Assembly: GCF_001426505.1 (NCBI RefSeq)
Contig: NZ_LMEV01000015.1
Location: forward strand, 119,481 to 167,283
DNA from: Variovorax sp. Root473
GTDB lineage: Bacteria > Pseudomonadota > Gammaproteobacteria > Burkholderiales > Burkholderiaceae_C
Direction: 5' to 3'
Length of the DNA stretch: 47,803 bases
Under the pieces are notes generated by a model. It was given only the letters and a program-made list of their open reading frames with translations. It had not been told where the DNA came from and did no database searches. A program made the translations under genes and the position numbers. Shown here piece after piece: positions 42,081 to 47,803 of this stretch; the stretch's first letter is position 1, and every line of letters begins with the position of its first letter.

Positions 42081-43244
42081 ATGAACACCGCTGTGCCCAC
42101 CCACCCCGTCGATCCGGTCGCCGCCGCCACGCACGCCGACCCGTACCCGTACTACGCCACGCTGCGCGACGGCCCGCCGCTCGCGTGGCATGACGGCTTG
42201 CGCGCATGGATCGCGAGCCGCGCCGATGTGGTCATGCAGGTGCTGCAGGTCCACGGCGCGCTGCGCGTGCGTCCCGCCGCCGAGCCCGTGCCGCGCGCGA
42301 TCTTGGGCAGTCCGGCCGGCGAGGTGTTCGGCCATCTGGTGCGCATGAACGACGGCCCGGCGCACCAGGTGCATCGCCCGGCATTGCAACGCGCGCTGGC
42401 CGGGCTCGACCTCCATGCGGCACACGCCGCCGCGCTCGACGTGGCGCGGCGGGTGCCCGCGCATGCGCCCCTGTCCGATGCGCTGTTCTCGCTGCCCCTG
42501 CGGGCGATGGCCCACCTGCTCGGCTTCGACGACGCGACGCTGCCGCAGGTGGACCGCTGGATGCGTGACTTTGTCGCCTGCCTTTCGCCGCTGTCGAACG
42601 CCGGCCAGCTGCAGGCGGCGAGCGTGGCGGCCGGCGAACTGATGACCCGCTTCGAAGCCCTGAGCGCGAACGCCTCGCCGCGCGACGGCACGCTGCTGGC
42701 GGCAGTGCGGGCCGAAAGCGCGGCGAGCGCCCCGCTCTCGCGCGCGCTGCTGGCGAACCTCGTGGGCCTGCTTTCGCAGACCTGCGACGCCACGGCGGGC
42801 CTGCTGGGCAACAGCCTTGTTGCGCTGGTGCGCGAGCCCGAACTGCGCCCGTTGGCGCGCACGCGCGACGGTCTGCTCGCCATCGTCGAGGAGACGGCAC
42901 GCCACGACCCGCCGGTGCAGAACACGCGCCGTTTCGCGGTCGAACCGGTCGAGATCGCCGGCACTTCGCTGGCGGCGGGCGATGCGGTGCTGGTGCTGCT
43001 GGCCTCGGCGCAGCGCGATCCGGCGTTCAATCCCGAGCCCGATCGCTTCATGCCCGTGCGTGCGCAGCGGCGCGTGCTCGGCTTTGGCCACGGCGTGCAT
43101 GCGTGTCCCGGCCAGGCGCTGGCTTGCACGCTGGCCGCGGCGGGCCTCGAGGCGCTGCTGCGTCAGCAACGCGCACCCGATCTCGATGCGCTCGACTGGC
43201 ACTACCGCCCGTCAGTCAACGGGCGCATTCCGGTCTTTGAGTAG
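42081..43244 (+). CDS. Cytochrome P450
   Basis: A 387-residue soluble bacterial P450 that would insert oxygen into an organic substrate with electrons from a partner not encoded nearby. The heme-binding loop is FGHGVHACPGQALA with Cys342; the K-helix E-x-x-R is Glu271-Thr-Ala-Arg274. In the I helix the stretch QTCDAT (233-238) aligns with the usual AG-x-[DE]-T-T, so the acid (Asp236) is kept but the conserved threonine is Ala237. The substrate-contacting N-terminal part is divergent. It is slightly shorter than typical CYPs (about 400). It ends one base before the convergent flavoprotein stop. The family (CYP number) cannot be given. Confidence 0.93.
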   Translation: MNTAVPTHPVDPVAAATHADPYPYYATLRDGPPLAWHDGLRAWIASRADVVMQVLQVHGALRVRPAAEPVPRAILGSPAGEVFGHLVRMNDGPAHQVHRPALQRALAGLDLHAAHAAALDVARRVPAHAPLSDALFSLPLRAMAHLLGFDDATLPQVDRWMRDFVACLSPLSNAGQLQAASVAAGELMTRFEALSANASPRDGTLLAAVRAESAASAPLSRALLANLVGLLSQTCDATAGLLGNSLVALVREPELRPLARTRDGLLAIVEETARHDPPVQNTRRFAVEPVEIAGTSLAAGDAVLVLLASAQRDPAFNPEPDRFMPVRAQRRVLGFGHGVHACPGQALACTLAAAGLEALLRQQRAPDLDALDWHYRPSVNGRIPVFE

Positions 43245-44210
43245 TCAGTGCGCGGCCCAGCGCCCCGTGCCCGCCAGGTGCGGCGACAACGCGGCCTCGC
43301 CCCAGCGCAGCGGCAGCGCGGCCTGACGGCGCAGCGCGCGCGTGACGTGAAAACGCATCAGCCGCTCCGCGCCTTCGAACGCCGCCACCTCGGGGCCGTC
43401 CGTGACGATCTCCGCCGTGGCGCTCAGGTGCAGCAGCTCGCCGGTGTCGAAGTCGACGAAGAGCAGGCCCGCGCGCGGGTGCGCCTGCAAGTTGCCGAGC
43501 GTGTTGAAGAAGCGGTTGCCGTTGAAATCGGGCACCGTGAGCACGCCGCCCGCATCGACACGCACGAAGCCCGGCCGCCCGCCGCGGTGTGACACATCGA
43601 CGCCGTGTGAGCGCGCATCGGCGTCGTCGCCCACCGCCGCGGCGTCGGGATATGCCGTGGCGATGAACAGCGTGTCGGCCGCGCCGATGAGCCGTTCGGC
43701 CGCGAGGTCGAGCGTGTCGAGCCACTGCACGGCGGGTTCGTTGGCCGGCGGTGCGGCGAACAGCGGCTCGCGCGCCTGGATGTAGCGCGGGCAGTTGCCG
43801 AAGCTCTGCTGCACCTCGACCATGAAGCCCGCCGCGTCGAGCGCCTCGACCGTGCCGTTCATGCGGTTGCGCCGCCGCGTGTGCGGCTGGATGCCCAGCA
43901 GGCCGAGCGTGGCGCCGGGCGCGAGCTGACCTGCGAGCGGATCGCCTGCGCCCGGCAGCGCATCGATGCGCAGGTGCGTCGCGTCGGGCGAGTGCGCAAA
44001 GCCGGCGGCCGCGGCGAGCATGCTGGCCCACGGCTGCAGGTCGGCATCGAGGCTGCCGACGACGAGGAAGGGCAGCTGCGCGAAGAACTCACGGTGCTGG
44101 TCGGGCATGTAGTCGCGGATCACGCGCGGCCCGATCGCTTCCATCTGCTCGCGCGCGCCCACGAGCGACTGCAGCGCGCGTTCTCCCGCGTGGAATGGGG
44201 CGGCGATCAT
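43245..44210 (-). CDS. Pyridoxamine 5'-phosphate oxidase-fold flavoprotein
   Basis: A 321-residue protein with a PNPOx-like split-barrel fold. The N-terminal half has REFFAQLPFLVVGSLDADLQPWASML, the second half DTLFIATAYPDAAA, GGRPGFVRVDAGGVLTVPDFNGNRFFNTLGNLQAHPRAGLLFVDFDTGELL, the pattern of flavin-binding members that form two tandem barrels. Such proteins bind FMN or F420-like cofactors and reduce small molecules. Its ATG overlaps the GST stop (ATGA), so its translation is coupled to GST. It could be an electron-transfer or detoxification partner, but this is inference. Confidence 0.87.
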   Translation of the reverse strand: MIAAPFHAGERALQSLVGAREQMEAIGPRVIRDYMPDQHREFFAQLPFLVVGSLDADLQPWASMLAAAAGFAHSPDATHLRIDALPGAGDPLAGQLAPGATLGLLGIQPHTRRRNRMNGTVEALDAAGFMVEVQQSFGNCPRYIQAREPLFAAPPANEPAVQWLDTLDLAAERLIGAADTLFIATAYPDAAAVGDDADARSHGVDVSHRGGRPGFVRVDAGGVLTVPDFNGNRFFNTLGNLQAHPRAGLLFVDFDTGELLHLSATAEIVTDGPEVAAFEGAERLMRFHVTRALRRQAALPLRWGEAALSPHLAGTGRWAAH

Positions 44211-44857
44211 GACGCCACCGCCAGGCCCACCGGCGAACGCACCATCGGCACGAACCCGGGCAAGGCTTCCACGCGCGCCAGCCACGCACGCAGCTGCGGG
44301 TAAGCGTCGAGCGACACGCTGCCTTCGGGCGCATGCGCCACGTAGGCGTAGTTCGCGATGTCGGCCAGCGAGGCCGACGGGCCCGCGAGGAAGGCTTGAT
44401 CCGTCAGGCAGACCTCCATCACGGCGAGCAGCGCATGCGAGCGCTTGACTGTTTCGGTCGGGTCGGTGTCCAGGCCAAACAGCACCATCACGCGCGCCGC
44501 CGCAGGCCCGAACGCCAGCGGGCCGGCCGCCACCGAAAACCAGCGCTGCACGCGCGCCGCGCCCACCGGGTCGCGCGGCATCCAGCGCGCCGGATCGGCG
44601 GCGTAGCGTTCGTTGAGGTACACGAGGATGGCGTTGGAGTCGGCCAGCGTGACGTCGCCGTCCTCGATCACCGGCACCTGGCCAAAGGGGTTGCGCGCCA
44701 GGAACTCCGGCGTGCGGTGCTCGCGCTGGCGCAGGTTGAGTTCGACGATCTCGAAGGGCAGGCCCAGCAGCGTGAGGAACAGGCGCACGCGGTGCACGTG
44801 GCCCGAGATGGCACTGCCGTACAGCTTGATCGGTTGGGCGGGCATGTTTTGAGCCAT
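44207..44857 (-). CDS. Glutathione S-transferase family protein
   Basis: A 216-residue GST. The thioredoxin-like N-terminal domain (IKLYGSAISGHVHRVRLFLTLLGLPFEIVELNLRQREHRTPEF) has Ser in the position of the catalytic serine, RNPFGQVPVIEDGD carries the cis-proline, and DSNAILVYLN the glutathione-contacting Ser. The C-terminal helical domain has FLAGPSASLADIANYAYVAHAPEG. It conjugates or reduces electrophilic compounds with glutathione in the cytoplasm. The start is MAQNMPAQPIKLYG at 44857. It is divergent from a LysR regulator across 105 bases and coupled to the flavoprotein gene. GOR upstream in the window supplies reduced glutathione. Confidence 0.93.
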   Translation of the reverse strand: MAQNMPAQPIKLYGSAISGHVHRVRLFLTLLGLPFEIVELNLRQREHRTPEFLARNPFGQVPVIEDGDVTLADSNAILVYLNERYAADPARWMPRDPVGAARVQRWFSVAAGPLAFGPAAARVMVLFGLDTDPTETVKRSHALLAVMEVCLTDQAFLAGPSASLADIANYAYVAHAPEGSVSLDAYPQLRAWLARVEALPGFVPMVRSPVGLAVAS

Positions 44858-44962
44858 GAGGAGTCCTTCAGGTGGGTATGCCTCGAATTCTTCTCTCTTC
44901 CGGCAAACGAATGAATAGCCTTCACCGAATTTGACTGCTGCGTTTTCCGGTTTAATCGCGCC

Positions 44963-45871
44963 ATGGATCGCTTCAAAGCCATGCAGACCTTCGTGCAGAT
45001 TGCCGACCAGGGCAGCCTGACCCGCGCCGCCGAAGCGCTCGGCAGTTCGCTGCCCGCCGTGGTGCGCGCGCTCGCCGCGCTCGAGGCGCACCTGGGCGTG
45101 CGCCTGTTCCACCGCACCACGCGGCGCCTGTCGCTCACCGAAGAGGGCCGCCACTACCTGCCGAGCGCGCGCGAGGTGCTGCTCGCGGCCGACGCCGCCG
45201 ACCAGGCGCTGAAGGCCGAGGCGCGCGAGCCCGCGGGGCAACTGGTCATCACCGCGCCGGTGCTGTTCGGCCACATGTACGTCGCGCCCGCCATCGTGCG
45301 CTTCATGCAGCGCCACGAGAAGGTGCGCTGCAGTGTGCGGCTGCACGACCGCACGGTGAACCTGCTCGAGGAGGGCATCGACGTCGGCATCCGCATCAGC
45401 CCGCTCGAAGACTCGTCGCTGGTGGCGCAGACGCTGGGCACCATCCGCCGCGTGGTGGCGGCCAGCCCCGCCTTCCTGGCGCAGCACGGCGTGCCGCGCC
45501 ATCCACGCGACCTGGCGGGTGCGCCCTGCGTGCGCGGGCGCATCGATGCGCCGCCGCAATGGGCATTTAGGGACGGCGGCGAGGGTGGCAACGGCGGAAA
45601 GACCGTGCACGTCACGCCGGACAACCGCCTGGAGTTCAACCACCTCGCGCCCGCCCTCGAGGCCTGCGCCGCAGGCATGGGCTTCGGCACCTTCTTCTCC
45701 TACCAGGTGCTGCCCTATGTGGCGCAAGGCCGGCTGCAGCTGGTGCTCGAAGACTACGAGCCCGCACCCCGCCCCGTGAGCGTGATCTACCCCAACGCGC
45801 GGCTGCTGCCGGCGCGCACGCGCGCCTTCATCGACTGGATGAAAAGCGAGTTCAGCGGCCTGCGCATGTAG
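44963..45871 (+). CDS. LysR-family regulator divergent from the GST gene
   Basis: A 302-residue LysR-type regulator. The DNA-binding helix-turn-helix is at residues 1-60 (FVQIADQGSLTRAAEALGSSLPAVVRALAALE), unusual in having SSLPAVVRAL in the recognition helix instead of S-x-x-A/S-x-S-R. The effector domain follows from residue 90 (PAGQLVITAPVLFGHMYVAPAI). It probably controls the GST-flavoprotein pair across the 105-base divergent region. The next gene, an ABC ATPase, starts 38 bases after its stop. Confidence 0.93.
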   Translation: MDRFKAMQTFVQIADQGSLTRAAEALGSSLPAVVRALAALEAHLGVRLFHRTTRRLSLTEEGRHYLPSAREVLLAADAADQALKAEAREPAGQLVITAPVLFGHMYVAPAIVRFMQRHEKVRCSVRLHDRTVNLLEEGIDVGIRISPLEDSSLVAQTLGTIRRVVAASPAFLAQHGVPRHPRDLAGAPCVRGRIDAPPQWAFRDGGEGGNGGKTVHVTPDNRLEFNHLAPALEACAAGMGFGTFFSYQVLPYVAQGRLQLVLEDYEPAPRPVSVIYPNARLLPARTRAFIDWMKSEFSGLRM

Positions 45872-45909
45872 CTGCTGCGCCAATCGGCGCGCTGCGTCAG
45901 AATGGCCGC

Positions 45910-46866
45910 GTGCCATCCCACACCCCCCCTCCTTCGCCTTCTTCCTCCCCACTGTTCCAGGTCCGTTCGCTTCGCAAGCGCTACGGCGAGACCACGGTCG
46001 TCGACGACCTCTCGTTCGAGATCGCGCCCGGCGAGTGCCTGGGCGTGATCGGGCCGAACGGCGCGGGCAAGACCACCACGATCCGTATGTGCCTGGGCCT
46101 CACCGCGCCCGACGGCGGCAGCATCGAAGCGCTGGGCCTGCAGATGCCGCGCGACGCGCTGGCCATCAAGGCGCAGCTGGGCGTGGTGTCGCAGTTCGAC
46201 ACGCTCGACCCCGACTTCAGCTGCGCCGAGAACCTCGTGGTGTACGGCCGCTACTTCGGTTTCAGCAAGGCGCATGTGCGTCAACGCGTGCCGCAGCTGC
46301 TCGAATTCGCCGCGCTCTCGCACAAGGCCGACGCCAAGCCCGGCGAGCTGTCGGGCGGCATGCGCCGGCGCCTGTCGCTGGCGCGTGCGCTGGTGAACGA
46401 CCCCAAGTTGCTGCTGCTCGACGAGCCCACCACCGGCCTCGATCCGCAGGCGCGCCACCTGATGTGGGAGCGCCTGCAGGTGCTGCTGCAGCAGGGCAAG
46501 TCGATTTTGCTGACCACGCACTTCATGGACGAGGCCGAGCGCCTGTGCTCGCGCCTGCTGGTGCTCGACCACGGCCGCAAGATCGCCGAAGGCCGCCCGC
46601 GCGATCTCATCGCCGAGTACCTGGAGCCCGACGTGGTCGAGGTGTATGGCAATGGGGCGCTGTCGCTGGCCGGCTCGCCCGAACTTCAGGCGCTGGCCGC
46701 GCGCGTGGAGGTGAGCGGCGAAACCGTGTTCTTCTATACGCAGGATGCGCGCCGTCTGCTCGATGCGCTCACTCAGCATGGCGGGCTGCGCACCTTCCAT
46801 CGGCCGGCCAACCTGGAAGACCTGTTCCTCAAGCTCACCGGCCGGCAGATTCGCCAGGATGGGTAG
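45910..46866 (+). CDS. ABC-2-type exporter ATPase, NodI-like
   Basis: A 318-residue ABC ATPase. Walker A GPNGAGKTT is at residues 48-56, the signature LSGGMRRRLSLA near 150 and Walker B LLLLDEPTTGLDP follow, with the H-loop TTHFMDEAERL. The QFDTLDPDFSCAENL and GRYFGF segments match the NodI subgroup, which exports lipo-chitooligosaccharides in rhizobia; homologues without symbiosis genes are widespread, and no nod genes are here, so the substrate is unknown. The start codon is GTG at 45910 with only a weak ribosome site. It pairs with the permease that begins 11 bases after its stop. Confidence 0.92.
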   Translation: MPSHTPPPSPSSSPLFQVRSLRKRYGETTVVDDLSFEIAPGECLGVIGPNGAGKTTTIRMCLGLTAPDGGSIEALGLQMPRDALAIKAQLGVVSQFDTLDPDFSCAENLVVYGRYFGFSKAHVRQRVPQLLEFAALSHKADAKPGELSGGMRRRLSLARALVNDPKLLLLDEPTTGLDPQARHLMWERLQVLLQQGKSILLTTHFMDEAERLCSRLLVLDHGRKIAEGRPRDLIAEYLEPDVVEVYGNGALSLAGSPELQALAARVEVSGETVFFYTQDARRLLDALTQHGGLRTFHRPANLEDLFLKLTGRQIRQDG

Positions 46867-46877
46867 ACCTTCTTTTC

Positions 46878-47708
46878 ATGAATACAACCACTGCTTCTTC
46901 CGTGCCACCTTCCTCGCCCTCGGTGTGGCGCGCGCCCGAACTGTCGATGCGCTGGTGGCCCGTGTTCCTGCGCAACCTGCTGGTGTGGCGCAAGCTTGCC
47001 TTGCCGAGCCTGATCGGGAACATCGCGGAGCCGCTGATCTGGCTGGTGGCGTTTGGCTACGGGATGGGCGCTTTGGTGGGGCAGGTGACGGTGGATGGCA
47101 CGCAGGTGCCGTACATCCTGTTCCTGGCCAGTGGGTCGATCTGCATGAGTGCGATGAATGCGGCGAGCTTCGAGGCGCTGTATTCGGCGTTTTCTCGGAT
47201 GCATGTGCAGAAGACCTGGGATGGGATCATGAATGCGCCGGTGGGATTGGACGACATCGTGCTGGCGGAGATGCTGTGGGCGGCGTTCAAGTCGATCTTT
47301 ACGGTGACTGCGATCCTGTTCGTGATGCTTGGACTCGGGATCAGTCACAGCCCCAAGTTGATCGTGGCCTGGATGGTGTTGATCGGGTGCGGGATCACGT
47401 TTTCTTCGGTAGCGTTGATCTTCAATGCGTTGGCGAAGGGGTATGACTTTTTTACCTACTACTTCACTCTGTTCATGACGCCGATGATGTTTTTGAGTGG
47501 GGTGTTTTTTCCGCTGGAGCAACTGCCTTCTGCTGTGCGTGCTGTGGCGGCCTGGTTGCCTTTGACCAATGCTGTGGCGTTGGTGCGGCCGTTGTTCATG
47601 GATCGGTGGCCTGAGGGGTGGTGGGTGCATGCGGGTGTGTTGGTTGTGTATGCGGTTGTGGCTTTCTGGATTGCTTTGGCGTTGACTCGGAAGAGGTTTC
47701 GGGGGTGA
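46878..47708 (+). CDS. ABC-2-type exporter permease, NodJ-like
   Basis: A 276-residue permease with about six membrane helices, typical of ABC-2 proteins. NIAEPLIWLVAFGYGMGALVG, FFTYYFTLFMTPMMFLSGVFFPLEQLP and LPLTNAVALVRPL are the recognisable NodJ-like segments. It works with the preceding ATPase. Its coding sequence changes from the usual C-rich third positions to a G/T-rich style after about base 47000 (see findings). The 95 bases after its stop hold a palindromic repeat cut by the window edge. Confidence 0.92.
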   Translation: MNTTTASSVPPSSPSVWRAPELSMRWWPVFLRNLLVWRKLALPSLIGNIAEPLIWLVAFGYGMGALVGQVTVDGTQVPYILFLASGSICMSAMNAASFEALYSAFSRMHVQKTWDGIMNAPVGLDDIVLAEMLWAAFKSIFTVTAILFVMLGLGISHSPKLIVAWMVLIGCGITFSSVALIFNALAKGYDFFTYYFTLFMTPMMFLSGVFFPLEQLPSAVRAVAAWLPLTNAVALVRPLFMDRWPEGWWVHAGVLVVYAVVAFWIALALTRKRFRG

Positions 47709-47741
47709 TTTCTGCTTAGCTGGTCCGGTTTGCTTTCCGGG

Positions 47742-47799
47742 GCCGGGTCTCGGCCCGGCGGCCGACCTACTTTTCTTTGCTTCGCCAAAGAAACGTAGG
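47742..47799. repeat. Palindromic repeat at the window edge
   Basis: Two hairpins occur in tandem: GCCGGG-TCTCGG-CCCGGC (47742-47759), and an imperfect one with CCTAC (47766-47770)/GTAGG (47795-47799) and TTTCTTTG (47772-47779)/CAAAGAAA (47786-47793) around a CTTCG-type loop. The wording resembles dispersed intergenic repeats of Variovorax-like genomes. The first hairpin could also help terminate the ABC exporter transcript. Confidence 0.55.
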
Positions 47800-47803
47800 C
47801 AAA

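Noticed and set aside
44207..45952. An apparent N-terminal extension making a 581-residue GST fusion
   Set aside because: The upstream part is antisense to the LysR gene, and the GST fold begins at 44857.
45910..47708. The NodI/NodJ-like pair as evidence of a nodulating symbiont
   Set aside because: No nodABC or nod boxes are present, and homologous ABC-2 exporters occur widely in non-symbiotic beta-proteobacteria.

Overview
The window is a GC-rich (roughly 68-70% by eye) chromosomal segment from a beta-proteobacterium of the order Burkholderiales, most likely family Comamonadaceae and Variovorax-like. The grounds are the rpsL-rpsG-fusA block, an orphan Bug/TctC-type binding protein, several LysR/AraC regulators each beside a small target set, and dispersed palindromic intergenic repeats. 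I see no rRNA, tRNA, CRISPR array, prophage or transposase. The genus call is inference.

Layout. 1-3.5 kb: the str operon (rpsL, rpsG, fusA, minus strand) with a good sigma-70-type promoter at 3454-3481. 3.5-7.4 kb: cell-envelope and housekeeping genes on the minus strand (D,D-carboxypeptidase, alpha/beta hydrolase, thioredoxin-like ferredoxin, VanZ-family protein, HemJ). 7.4-7.7 kb: an AT-rich intergenic region with a predicted minus-strand small RNA or attenuated hemJ leader, followed by hemB. 8.8-15 kb: a CorA-type channel, a small exported repeat protein, a LysR regulator, dienelactone hydrolase, an HCCA-isomerase/DsbA-like protein, a short-chain dehydrogenase, a MarC protein and an EVE protein. 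15-24 kb: a minus-strand branched-chain-amino-acid-type (liv) transporter set with a long-chain acyl-CoA ligase between livF and the binding protein, preceded by an AraC regulator and an HSL-family esterase; a hairpin-forming element of about 190 bp interrupts the set. 24-32 kb: purT, a 3-hydroxyacyl-CoA dehydrogenase, a crotonase, a NylB-like serine hydrolase, coaX, a BON-LysM protein, an AraC/DUF4242 divergent pair and a rhodanese. 32-36 kb: a TRAP transporter whose large permease carries an unusual EPP-repeat linker. 36-41 kb: gor, a ketopantoate-reductase-like gene, amn and an orphan TctC. 41-45.9 kb: an ArsR-type regulator divergent from a cytochrome P450, then a translationally coupled GST plus PNPOx-like flavoprotein pair divergent from a LysR regulator. 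45.9-47.8 kb: a NodI/NodJ-like ABC exporter, ending in a dispersed repeat cut by the window edge.

How the genes work together. HemJ and HemB are two steps of heme synthesis, placed head to head around the candidate small RNA. The esterase, AraC, liv and acyl-CoA ligase genes look like one uptake-and-activation module for a carboxylic acid; the beta-oxidation-type genes at 25.6-27.4 kb could handle the resulting CoA thioesters, although they are separately arranged. The P450/ArsR pair is the most distinctive unit. Its 84-bp divergent promoter holds two overlapping perfect inverted repeats, the P450 appears to lack the usual I-helix threonine, and the regulator has a cysteine/histidine-bearing C-terminal domain. 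I did not find an obviously new defence or mobile system. The best candidates for something undescribed are the P450/ArsR unit, the hemJ-upstream RNA and the modified TRAP permease.
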